From Synechococcus sp. CS-1325 (GTDB lineage: Bacteria > Cyanobacteriota > Cyanobacteriia > PCC-6307 > Cyanobiaceae): DNA of 64,000 bases. The stretch lies in contig JAHLYW010000036.1 of NCBI GenBank assembly GCA_025128135.1, forward strand, positions 1 to 64,000. The letters are read 5' to 3'. A model generated the notes under the pieces. That model was not told where the DNA came from, made no database searches, and saw only the letters and a list, made by a program, of their open reading frames with translations. Position numbers and translations under genes: made by a program. This document shows positions 7,372 to 14,985 of the stretch, piece after piece. Every line of letters starts with the position of its first letter. Within the stretch, counting starts at the first letter, position 1.

Positions 7372-9096
7372 TCAGTTCCTGGCTTTGACCTTGGCGCCGC
7401 GGGCTTTTTGCCTGTCCCGGTTGGCGTTCTGCTTGGCTTCGCGCTGTCGAGTGGCCTCGGCTTCCAGTTCCTGCTCGGCTTCTTCCTGCTTTTTCGCCTC
7501 GTAATAGGCGTAGTCGCCCCGGTAGAGCACAAGCTCGCCATCCCGGATCTCGACGATCCGGTTAGCCACCCGCGAGATGAAGTAGCGATCGTGGGACACG
7601 AGCAGGGCTGCGCCCTCATACTCCCGCAAGGCATCCTCCAGCATCTGCTTGGCGGGGATGTCGAGGTGGTTGGTGGGCTCATCGAGCACCAGCAGGTTGC
7701 ACGGGGACAGAAGCATCAGGGCCAGAGCCAGCCGTGCCTTCTCGCCACCGCTGAGCTGGCCGACCGCTTTGAAAACGGCGTCGTTGCTGAAGCAGAAGCT
7801 ACCCAGCAGGGAGCGCACCTGGGTCTGGGTCCAGTCGGGGACGGCTTCGAAGAGAGTGTCGATCACGGTTTTCTCAAGATCGAGAGCTTCGGCCTGGTTT
7901 TGCTCGAAATAGCCCGACACCACGTTGTGCTCTCCGAGTCTGGCGATCCCCCCATCCGGTTGCTCCAGGCCCATCACCAGCCGCAGCAGGGTGGATTTCC
8001 CGGCTCCATTCGGTCCGACGAAGGCGATTCGATCCCCCCTCTCCACCTCCAGGTCGGCACCCAGAAACAGAATCGAATCCCCGTAGCTGTGGCTGAGATC
8101 TTCGATCAGGGCGACCTGGCGCCCGGATCGCGGAGCATCAGGGAAGCGAAAGCGAGGCCCGGAGAGGCTTTCCACGGGAGCGTCGATCCGCTCCACCTTC
8201 TCAAGCAGTTTTTCCCGGCTTTTGGCCTGGGTGCTGCGGGTGGCACTGGCCCGGAAGCGGTCGATGTAGGCCTGCTGGCTGGCCAGGTCCTTCTGCTGGC
8301 GATCGAAGGCGGACTGGGTGGCCTCGCGCTCCAGGGCCTTCTGCTCCAGATGCTGGCTGTAATTTCCCAGATAGCTGCGGGAAATGCCGCGCTCTGTTTC
8401 GACGATCTGATTGCAGACCCGGTCCAGAAAGGTGCGGTCGTGGCTGACCACCACCAGGGGCACCGCCCGCTCCACCAGGTAGCCCTCCAGCCACTGGATG
8501 GTCTCCACGTCCAGATGGTTGGTGGGTTCGTCGAGGAGGAGCAGATCAGGATCCTGCAGAAGGATCTTGCCGAGGGCGATCCGCATCTGCCAGCCTCCGG
8601 AGTAGTCGCCGACCGGCAGGTCCGCTCCTGCGGTAGTGAAGCCGATCGTGGGCAGCAGTTTGTCGATGCGGGCCTCGAGCTCGTAGCCGTGCAGCGATTC
8701 GAACCGGCTGTGCAGACGTCCGAGTTCGTGGATCAGCTCATCGAGATGGTCGGGGTCCTGGGCTGCCTGATCGCCTGCCATGGCGTGCTCCACCTGGTGC
8801 TGGCGGATCAACACCTCGGCCGCTTCCCCGAAAGCCTGGAACAGCTCCTCACGCACGGTGCGGCCGGGGTCCACATCGAACTCCTGCTTCAGGTAGGCGA
8901 TGCGGGGGTCGCCCTGGCGGACCACCTGCCCGCCGCTCGGCTCCTCCAGGCCGGCGATCAAGCGCAGTTGGGTGGACTTGCCCGCCCCGTTCACCCCCAC
9001 CAGGCCAATGCGATCCCCGGGTTTCACCTCCCAGGTGACATCCCGCAGCACTTCGCCGGTGGGATAAAGCTTTGATACGCGTTCGAGACGAAGCAC
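7372..9096 (-). CDS. ABC-F family ATPase
   Basis: A soluble protein with two ABC domains and no membrane part, the ABC-F layout of ribosome-acting ATPases such as EttA and Uup. Domain 1 has Walker A GVNGAGKST, signature YSGGWQMR and Walker B LLLLDEPTNHLD; domain 2 has GPNGAGKST, LSGGEKARLALALML and LLVLDEPTNHLD. Between them is the charged linker helix, and the C-terminus is a basic Glu/Lys/Arg-rich coil. I prefer the GTG at 9096 (MLRLERVSKLYPTG), where the domain begins; a TTG at 9162 would add 22 residues. Confidence 0.93.
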   Translation of the reverse strand: MLRLERVSKLYPTGEVLRDVTWEVKPGDRIGLVGVNGAGKSTQLRLIAGLEEPSGGQVVRQGDPRIAYLKQEFDVDPGRTVREELFQAFGEAAEVLIRQHQVEHAMAGDQAAQDPDHLDELIHELGRLHSRFESLHGYELEARIDKLLPTIGFTTAGADLPVGDYSGGWQMRIALGKILLQDPDLLLLDEPTNHLDVETIQWLEGYLVERAVPLVVVSHDRTFLDRVCNQIVETERGISRSYLGNYSQHLEQKALEREATQSAFDRQQKDLASQQAYIDRFRASATRSTQAKSREKLLEKVERIDAPVESLSGPRFRFPDAPRSGRQVALIEDLSHSYGDSILFLGADLEVERGDRIAFVGPNGAGKSTLLRLVMGLEQPDGGIARLGEHNVVSGYFEQNQAEALDLEKTVIDTLFEAVPDWTQTQVRSLLGSFCFSNDAVFKAVGQLSGGEKARLALALMLLSPCNLLVLDEPTNHLDIPAKQMLEDALREYEGAALLVSHDRYFISRVANRIVEIRDGELVLYRGDYAYYEAKKQEEAEQELEAEATRQREAKQNANRDRQKARGAKVKARN

Positions 9097-9213
9097 GGGG
9101 TGGGGGGTATGGCGTTTTTGGGAATCTCCATCATCCCTGGCTGGCGAGTCGCGGCAGTTCAAGGGTCACGCCCTTCGCCAGACTGGCGCCCATTCACGCC
9201 GCGGCTGCTAGTG

Positions 9214-9387
9214 ATGGTCAAACGGCTGGAGCAGGTGGCGGCGCTGGTGGTGGCGGCCGGTCTGGCCCTGGTGAGCTACTGGCTGTTCTTCAGCTGGGCC
9301 CAGGGGGATCGGTTGCCGAGTCCAGCTCATCAGCAGGCACCGGCACGGCTGGACCAGGCGCGGCCTCCAGCGCCGCCAACCCCCTAA
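9214..9387 (+). CDS. Small single-helix membrane protein
   Basis: A 57-residue protein, MVKRLEQVAALVVAAGLALV and on to a WLFFSWAQG end of helix, followed by a proline/alanine-rich tail. The frame is open further upstream to 9100, but the ATG at 9214 gives the more sensible start (a GTG sits 3 bases before). Its stop overlaps the stop of the convergent gene by 3 bases. Function unknown. Confidence 0.6.
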   Translation: MVKRLEQVAALVVAAGLALVSYWLFFSWAQGDRLPSPAHQQAPARLDQARPPAPPTP

Positions 9388-9614
9388 AGCCCTCCCCTGG
9401 CCTTGATCAACCATTGCTTGCTGTCGTCATCGAGTGAGGCCAGATGCTCCCTCACGGCAACTTCGCTGACCGGCAGATCCCACTCGACGCCCAGGGCGAG
9501 GATCCTGTTCACCGTTCCCTTCGGATCCTGCAGAGCTTGCCGGAACAGGGATTGGGTGAGGGCTTCGTCGGCCCGGATTCGCTCGTAGAGGCGAGCGGCG
9601 TTGGTGTCTGCCAT
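9384..9614 (-). CDS. Conserved picocyanobacterial protein, Nif11-leader-like
   Basis: A 76-residue helical protein beginning MADTNAARLYERIRADEALTQSLFRQALQDP and ending DDDSKQWLIKARGGL. The short acidic helices and a central ILALGVEWDLPVSEVAVREHLASL segment recall the Nif11 domain, known as a leader for ribosomally made peptides and also found alone. Here there is no core peptide after the domain and the protein ends in a conserved-looking KARGGL. I would not call it a peptide precursor. Confidence 0.72.
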   Translation of the reverse strand: MADTNAARLYERIRADEALTQSLFRQALQDPKGTVNRILALGVEWDLPVSEVAVREHLASLDDDSKQWLIKARGGL

Positions 9615-9742
9615 GGGCGGGCCCTGGGCCAGGCGCGAAAGGGGCACTGATGACCTTATGGGCTCGTGGCAGTTGCTGGCGCCGTCCTTCTGGGCTTGTG
9701 GGATTTTGGCAACAGCCTCTTCCCCCGGCTCGCTGCGCTGAC

Positions 9743-10066
9743 TCAGGCGGCGCAGGGCGGCTCGGCCTCGATCTGCCCACAGGCTGAGGCATCTTCCATG
9801 GTGCGGGCGTCGAGGCAGAGCACCTTGCGCAGCTGGGCGTAGTTGGCGGCAAGCGGTTGGCGACCTTCCTGGACCGCGGCGAATTCTGCCCGCTGCAGAA
9901 CGTGGTGCAGGTGGGTGAGCAGGTAGGTGCTGATCACTGCCGAAACCAGCACATCACTCTGATCGGCGCTCCGCTGCGTGGAGCTGGCCCTGGCTTTTCT
10001 GCCGGAAGGGTTGAAGGACTGGGTGGCGGACTGGCCCATGGCTGGCGTGCGGAGCCGAATAAGCAT
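9743..10066 (-). CDS. Hypothetical protein divergent from a ribbon-helix-helix gene
   Basis: About 107 residues from the ATG at 10066 (98 from the ATG at 10039). The Ser/Arg-rich N-terminus is probably disordered; the middle, VLVSAVISTYLLTHLHHVLQRAEFAAVQEG, is a convincing amphipathic helix. I see no catalytic motif. It shares a 48-base palindrome-bearing promoter with the gene at 10115, which may regulate it (inference). Confidence 0.5.
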   Translation of the reverse strand: MLIRLRTPAMGQSATQSFNPSGRKARASSTQRSADQSDVLVSAVISTYLLTHLHHVLQRAEFAAVQEGRQPLAANYAQLRKVLCLDARTMEDASACGQIEAEPPCAA

Positions 10067-10071
10067 AGTGC

Positions 10072-10103
10072 TGGATAGTATCCAAGTGGATCTCTGTACA
10101 CTT
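10072..10103. promoter_or_regulatory. Two inverted repeats in the divergent promoter
   Basis: TGGATAGTATCCA (10072-10084) is a 13-bp palindrome around one base. Directly after it AAGTG (10084-10088) pairs with CACTT (10099-10103). Both lie in the 48-base gap between divergent genes, one of which encodes a ribbon-helix-helix protein, so they are candidate operators for autoregulation. Confidence 0.5.
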
Positions 10104-10114
10104 CTGGGTATCGC

Positions 10115-10456
10115 GTGCGATCCCAGGGGCCTGTGCCCACCCGTCAGAACTCCACAAGCGGACGGCCCAAGTCTCCGCGCATCCAGGTGGTGCTCCCCGA
10201 GGAGCTCTGTGATCGGCTCAGTGCCGCTGCTGAGAGCGAGTCCCGCACGGTCAGCAACATGGCCAAGGTGCTGATCCAGCAAGGGCTGGAGCGGCTTGAG
10301 CAGAACCGGAGCGCCCTCCAGGAAACCCTGGAGATCCGCGGTTCCGCCCCGTCGGGCGAGGGGTTTCGCAAGGCCCTCGAACAGCAACAGCGGCAGCAGC
10401 CCCGCCGCCTGCGGGGCCTTCCCCGCCGTCTGAGGCTGCCAAGACCCAGCGGCTAG
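10115..10456 (+). CDS. Ribbon-helix-helix DNA-binding protein
   Basis: A protein of about 113 residues with a CopG/Arc-like segment: the strand PRIQVVLPEEL, then helices CDRLSAAAESESRTVSNMAKVLIQQGLERLEQ. The tail is Gln/Arg-rich (QQQRQQPRRLRGL...), suggesting nonspecific DNA contact. The start is GTG at 10115 or a GTG at 10133. It could be a chromosomal regulator or a solitary antitoxin; no toxin is next to it. The 3' end overlaps the convergent anmK by 4 bases. Confidence 0.75.
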   Translation: MRSQGPVPTRQNSTSGRPKSPRIQVVLPEELCDRLSAAAESESRTVSNMAKVLIQQGLERLEQNRSALQETLEIRGSAPSGEGFRKALEQQQRQQPRRLRGLPRRLRLPRPSG

Positions 10457-11622
10457 GGAGGCGTCGGGTCAGCCCGCACGCCAAGGATGGCCGGCCGCGA
10501 CGCTCCCGTCACCGAGGGCAGGCAGCCGGGATGCCGCCGCTGATGCCACCAGGCCAGCAGGGCAAAGGCGAGGGCTTCACGATCCGATTCGCCGATGCCG
10601 AGGTCGACCAGGGGGCGCACCCAGAGGCCTCGGCAGCGTTGACGGAGCTGGTCGACGAGGGCGGTGTTCCTGGCCCCGCCTCCGGCGATCACCAGCTCCA
10701 GCGGCCGGGGACCCCGGTCCAGGTCGGCGGCCACCACTGCGGCACTGAAGGCGGTGAGGCTGGCCAGGGCATCGGCCTGGGCCTGCTCGGAATCCGCTCC
10801 CCGGGAATCTGCCGCCGTCTTCAGATCGTTCAGGCGCCGCTCGAGATCGGCTTCACCAAAGTGTTCCCTTCCTGTCGATTTCGGTGGCAGGGCCTGGAAG
10901 TAGGGCTCTGCCAGCCAGCGACGGATCACCGCTTCATCGGCTGTTCCCCGCCGCGCCCACTGGCCATCGGCATCGAACCGTTTCGTCCCACGGCTGAACC
11001 GGCTGACTGCCAGGTCGATCAGTGTGTTGGCCGGGCCGCAGTCCCAGCCCCGCACCGGGGCCTGCCGTTCAGGGCCCTGGGCAGGGGGGAGCAGGGTGAG
11101 GTTGGCGATTCCGCCGAGGTTCAGCAGGGCACGCCATCCGCCGATCGCGGGCAGCAGGGCCGCATCGGCGAGCGGCACCAGCGGCGCGCCGTGGCCCCCG
11201 AGGGCCAGGTCGTGGGCCCGCAGATCGAACACCACGGGCCGCTCCAGCAGCTGGGCCAGCAAGGGGCCCTGCAGCAGCTGCCAACTGCATCCCCGCCGCT
11301 GCTCCTGGGGCGGCCGATGCCAGAGGGTCTGGCCATGGCAACCGACCAGACCGGCCTGACCGCCTGGGTCGCAGCGGCGAGCGCAGGCTGCCTGTTGCTC
11401 CGTCACCGCTTCGGCCAGGTCGAGCAGGGCCTCGGCTGTGGCCGGTTGCCCCTGGCCGATCGCGACCAACCGGCGGTGGAGCCCTTCGGGATAGGCAAGC
11501 GAGTGGCTGGCAAGCAGGCGCCAGCGGGGTCGGTTCACGGGGCCATCGAATCTGGCCAGCACGGCGTCGACCCCATCGGCGCTGGTGCCGCTCATCAGCC
11601 CCAGCACCGTGGAACCACTCAC
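10453..11622 (-). CDS. anmK: Anhydro-N-acetylmuramic acid kinase
   Basis: Phosphorylates and opens 1,6-anhydro-MurNAc released during peptidoglycan turnover, giving MurNAc-6-phosphate for recycling. At 389 residues it is normal length, with the N-terminal ATP motif LGLMSGTSADGVD, ALLNLGGIANLTLL, the WDCGPANTLIDL segment and a C-terminal VIAGGGARNTALVDQL nucleotide fold. The GTG start overlaps the ktrA stop (GTGA), so the pair is co-translated. Confidence 0.95.
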   Translation of the reverse strand: MSGSTVLGLMSGTSADGVDAVLARFDGPVNRPRWRLLASHSLAYPEGLHRRLVAIGQGQPATAEALLDLAEAVTEQQAACARRCDPGGQAGLVGCHGQTLWHRPPQEQRRGCSWQLLQGPLLAQLLERPVVFDLRAHDLALGGHGAPLVPLADAALLPAIGGWRALLNLGGIANLTLLPPAQGPERQAPVRGWDCGPANTLIDLAVSRFSRGTKRFDADGQWARRGTADEAVIRRWLAEPYFQALPPKSTGREHFGEADLERRLNDLKTAADSRGADSEQAQADALASLTAFSAAVVAADLDRGPRPLELVIAGGGARNTALVDQLRQRCRGLWVRPLVDLGIGESDREALAFALLAWWHQRRHPGCLPSVTGASRPAILGVRADPTPP

Positions 11623-12326
11623 AGCGGGGGCAGGCCTTCGAGTGATTGCACCGAACCCATCACCACCAGCAGGTCCCCTTCGCTGAGAACGTGGGAGGCC
11701 GGGGGGTTCACCGACAGGTTGTTCACCGGACCGGCCGCCAGGATGCTGATCTCGTAGTTCTTGCGAAGGTTCAGCTCCCGCAGGGAACGGCCGATGAAGG
11801 AACGGGGCACCTTGATCTCCTCGATGCTGTTGCGGTCGTCGAGCCGCAGCCGATCCAGCAGGTTGGGCCGCATCAGCTGACGCCCGAGCTCTTCTCCCTG
11901 CATGCGCGAAGGGAAAACCACCGTGTCGGCTCCGACCCGGCGAAGCATTTTCTCGTGAAGATCGGATGTGGCCCGGGCGATCACCTGTTTCACCCGGCTG
12001 CCCTCACTGTCCTTGACGATCAAGGTGGCTGTGATGCTGGCTTCGATCGGCTCACTGATCCCCACGACCACGGTGTCGAGGTCGAGCACACCGGCCGCTC
12101 GCAGGGCCTCCTCCTCCGTGCAATCCAGCACGCGACCTTCGATCGAGGGGTCGATCTGACGGAGTTCATCGATGGCCCGCTGGCTCCTGTCCACCACCAG
12201 CACATCGGCACCACAGCGAACCAGTTCCTTGCTCACGGCGGTGCCGAAGCGGCCGGCACCGATCACGGCAAAGCTGTTTGGCTGGCCGGATGAGGCCCCT
12301 TGCCACTGCCACCAGTTGGTCATCAA
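11619..12326 (-). CDS. TrkA/KtrA-type potassium uptake regulatory subunit
   Basis: A 235-residue cytosolic ring-forming subunit with an RCK_N Rossmann domain (FAVIGAGRFGTAVSKEL, with Asp in VLVVDRSQ) and an RCK_C domain from about residue 150 (EEIKVPRSFIGRSLRELNLRKNYEISILA). Such subunits gate the KtrB/TrkH channel in response to ATP, ADP or NAD(H). No TrkH or KtrB gene is in the window; upstream is a peroxiredoxin behind a terminator, so its channel partner must be elsewhere. Confidence 0.9.
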   Translation of the reverse strand: MMTNWWQWQGASSGQPNSFAVIGAGRFGTAVSKELVRCGADVLVVDRSQRAIDELRQIDPSIEGRVLDCTEEEALRAAGVLDLDTVVVGISEPIEASITATLIVKDSEGSRVKQVIARATSDLHEKMLRRVGADTVVFPSRMQGEELGRQLMRPNLLDRLRLDDRNSIEEIKVPRSFIGRSLRELNLRKNYEISILAAGPVNNLSVNPPASHVLSEGDLLVVMGSVQSLEGLPPL

Positions 12327-12379
12327 GCTCTGTCGAGGAGATCGCCATTCTGTGACCAGCGGCCCGGGACCACCGGCCG

Positions 12380-12403
12380 AAAAAAATCCCGCCGGGGCGG
12401 GAT
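12380..12403 (-). terminator. Terminator of the 1-Cys peroxiredoxin gene
   Basis: Read on the minus strand, ATCCCGC and GCGGGAT pair around a 4-base CCCG loop and are followed by seven T residues. It separates the peroxiredoxin gene from ktrA. Confidence 0.85.
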
Positions 12404-12442
12404 GGGCTGAAGCGGCGGGATCCCCAGGCTCAAGGCTGGGAA

Positions 12443-13078
12443 TCAGCGATTCGGCTGGGGGGTGAAGCGCAGGTAGGGCTTCACTTCCGTGACCCCCTTG
12501 GTGAACTTGGCGCGGGCATCCTCGGTGGAGATGGAGGGCACCACCACGCAGTCTTCACCGTCTTTCCAGTTCACCGGGGTGGCGACGGAATGGTGGTCGG
12601 TGAGCTGGAGAGAATCGATCACCCGCAGAATCTCGTCGAAGTTGCGGCCTGTGCTGGCGGGGTAGGTGATCTGCAGCCTGAGCTTCTTGTTGGGGTCGAT
12701 GATGAACACGGAGCGCACCGTCAGGTTGTTGAGGGCGTTCGGGTGGATCATCCCGTAGAGATCGCTGACGGTCTTGTCGGCATCAGCCAGGATCGGGTAA
12801 TCCACGGTGGTGGACTGGGTTTCGTTGATGTCGCCGATCCAGCCCTTGTGGCTTTCGGCCGAATCCACACTCAGGGCGATCGTTTTGACGTTGCGCTTTT
12901 CCCATTCGGGGCGCAGCCGCGACACCTCGCCGAGTTCGGTGGTGCAGACCGGCGTGTAGTCGGCGGGATGGGAGAACAGCACGACCCAGCTGTCGCCAGC
13001 AAAGTCGTAGAGATTGATCGGTCCCAGCTGGGAGTCCTGGGTGAAATCGGGAACGGTGTCGCCGAGTTGAAGGGCCAT
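12443..13078 (-). CDS. 1-Cys peroxiredoxin (Prx6 type)
   Basis: A 211-residue antioxidant enzyme that reduces hydrogen peroxide and alkyl hydroperoxides. The active site is HPADYTPVCTTE with the peroxidatic Cys near residue 47; the long C-terminal arm (residues 165-211, VNWKDGEDCVVVPSIS...) is that of the Prx6 group. One further Cys lies in the arm (EDCVVV) and could form a disulfide, so the 1-Cys label rests on family resemblance. I chose the ATG at 13078 (MALQLGDTVPDF). Confidence 0.93.
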   Translation of the reverse strand: MALQLGDTVPDFTQDSQLGPINLYDFAGDSWVVLFSHPADYTPVCTTELGEVSRLRPEWEKRNVKTIALSVDSAESHKGWIGDINETQSTTVDYPILADADKTVSDLYGMIHPNALNNLTVRSVFIIDPNKKLRLQITYPASTGRNFDEILRVIDSLQLTDHHSVATPVNWKDGEDCVVVPSISTEDARAKFTKGVTEVKPYLRFTPQPNR

Positions 13079-13128
13079 GGGAGAAGGAGAGGTTGGCTTC
13101 GGCTTCGATGCTGCCACAGCAGCCACGA

Positions 13129-14943
13129 TCAGAGGCTGAACTGTCTGCAGACCAGCCAGGGGACCAGAAGGGTCATCACCACGGTGAGGGGGAATCCATA
13201 GCGGGCCACATCGAGGAAGCGATAGCGGCCCGGTCCGAACACCATCAGGTTGGTCTGATAACCCACCGGGCTGAGGAAGCTCTGGCTGGCGCCGAACAGC
13301 ACCGTGAAGATGAAGGCCATCGGCGGCATGCCGAGGCCGATCGCAACCTGGGCGGCGATCGGTATCACCATCGCCACCGTGGCCGCATTGCTCATCACCT
13401 CTGTGAGCAGGGTGGTGAACAGGAACACCGCGGCGAGGGCCCAGTAGATCGGCCAGTGCTGCAGGCCACTGAGCAACGACCTGGCCATCGCTTCGGCCAG
13501 CCCGGTTTTCTCCAGGGCGATGCTGAAACTTCCGAGCGATCCGAGCAGCAGGATCACATCCAGCCGGATCGAACGCAGCAGTTCACCGCTGCGAAGGCAA
13601 CCGGTGGCCACCATCGCCACGGTGCCGAGCAGCACCGCTGCCACCAGGGGAAGCAGCTTGAAGCTGGGCAGCACGATCACCAGAACGGCGATGAGCATGG
13701 CGATTCCCTTGCGGCTCACGGTAGGCAGATCGTCTTCGATCTGCTCAAGCACCAACAGGTCATTGCTGGCCTGCAGGCCGCGGATGGCGTCCTGGGGCCC
13801 TTGCAGGAGCAGCACGTCGCCCTCCTTCAGGGTTGTCCTGCCAAGCCGCTCTCGCAACACCGCATTGCCGCGGCGCAGGGCCAGCACCGTGGCGTTGTAA
13901 CGCTGGCGGAAGCGCAGATCCCGCAGGCTGTCCCCGGCCAGGGTCGAGCCGGCCGGCAGCAGCACCTCCACCATCCGCAGGTTGGCCAACGTCTGGGAAG
14001 CCAGCTCGGCGGCTCCCGATTCAGGAACTGGGGCAAGCACAACGGTGTGGTCCTGCTGCAGGCGGAGCAGGTCGTCACGGGTGCAACGCAGCACCAGGCG
14101 ATCACCCTTCTGCAGGATGCGATCGGCCAGAGGTGGGGTGAAACGCTCTTCGTCGCGGTGGAGCTCGAGAACGTCGACGTCGAAACGCCGTTGCAGGCGC
14201 GTGCCGTGCAGGGATTGGCCCACCAGCTCGGAGCCGGCCGGGATCATCACTTCGGTGAGGTATCCGCTGTTGCTGAAGCTGCGGGACAGGTCGGCATCGT
14301 CGCTGCCGCGATCCGGCAGAAAGCGGTCGGAGAGCAGCACCATCACCAGGCTGCCCACCAGCCATACCCCGATTCCGATCGGCGTGAAGCTGAACAGGTC
14401 GAAGGCGCCGTAACCCAACTTGCTGCTGACTTCGCTGGCCAGCAGGTTCACCGAACTGCCGATCAGCGTGAGGGTGCCGCCCAGAACCGTGGCGAATGAG
14501 AGCGGCAGCAGCACCTTCGAGGGCGAGATGCGGCGGCGGCGGCACCAGCCCTCGACCACGGGCAGCAAGGAGGCCACGATCGGGGTGTTCGGTACGAAGG
14601 CGGAGACCGGTGCCACCAGGGTGGTGAGCAGCACGATCATCCGCTTCGGGGTTCGCACCGCATCGGAGCCGATCATCCCTCGCAGTCGATCGAGGCCGCC
14701 GGAGCGAAACAGACCCGCCGAGAGCGCGAACAGGCCGAGCACGGTGATCAGAGCCGGACTGCCGAAGCCCTCGAGGGCTTCGGAGGGCTTGAGCACACCG
14801 GTGGCCATCAGGACACCCACCACCAAGAGGCCGGTGACTTCAGGGGCCAGCCAACCGGTGACGAACAGAACGATCGAGCCGGCCAGCGTGACCAGCGTGA
14901 TCAGGGCCGCCGGCTTCAGGGCTGCGAGCAGTAAGGGTTCCAA
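13129..14943 (-). CDS. SLC13-family permease with two TrkA_C domains
   Basis: A 604-residue anion/sodium symporter-like membrane protein. Two membrane halves (about residues 15-200 and 395-604, each with a re-entrant hairpin) flank two cytosolic RCK_C/TrkA_C domains (residues 205-290 and 300-385), each ending with an LLLQGP or LVLRCT-type strand. Cyanobacterial members are annotated as sodium:sulfate or dicarboxylate transporters; the substrate cannot be read from sequence. It lies 42 bases after hflX on the same strand. Confidence 0.88.
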   Translation of the reverse strand: MEPLLLAALKPAALITLVTLAGSIVLFVTGWLAPEVTGLLVVGVLMATGVLKPSEALEGFGSPALITVLGLFALSAGLFRSGGLDRLRGMIGSDAVRTPKRMIVLLTTLVAPVSAFVPNTPIVASLLPVVEGWCRRRRISPSKVLLPLSFATVLGGTLTLIGSSVNLLASEVSSKLGYGAFDLFSFTPIGIGVWLVGSLVMVLLSDRFLPDRGSDDADLSRSFSNSGYLTEVMIPAGSELVGQSLHGTRLQRRFDVDVLELHRDEERFTPPLADRILQKGDRLVLRCTRDDLLRLQQDHTVVLAPVPESGAAELASQTLANLRMVEVLLPAGSTLAGDSLRDLRFRQRYNATVLALRRGNAVLRERLGRTTLKEGDVLLLQGPQDAIRGLQASNDLLVLEQIEDDLPTVSRKGIAMLIAVLVIVLPSFKLLPLVAAVLLGTVAMVATGCLRSGELLRSIRLDVILLLGSLGSFSIALEKTGLAEAMARSLLSGLQHWPIYWALAAVFLFTTLLTEVMSNAATVAMVIPIAAQVAIGLGMPPMAFIFTVLFGASQSFLSPVGYQTNLMVFGPGRYRFLDVARYGFPLTVVMTLLVPWLVCRQFSL

Positions 14944-14985
14944 TCGAGGGGGGGGAGGACGCTTTGGCGATCGATCATGGTGGGT

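Noticed and set aside
7360..9075. A 571-codon open frame on the plus strand opposite the ABC-F gene
   Set aside because: It is the antisense shadow of a highly GC-biased gene; its product is Gly/Gln/His-rich without domain features.
9384..9614. Reading the Nif11-like gene as a lanthipeptide precursor
   Set aside because: No Ser/Thr/Cys-rich core after a GG site, and no modifying enzyme nearby.
10115..10456. A toxin-antitoxin pair from the ribbon-helix-helix gene
   Set aside because: No toxin follows on the same strand; the next gene is convergent anmK.
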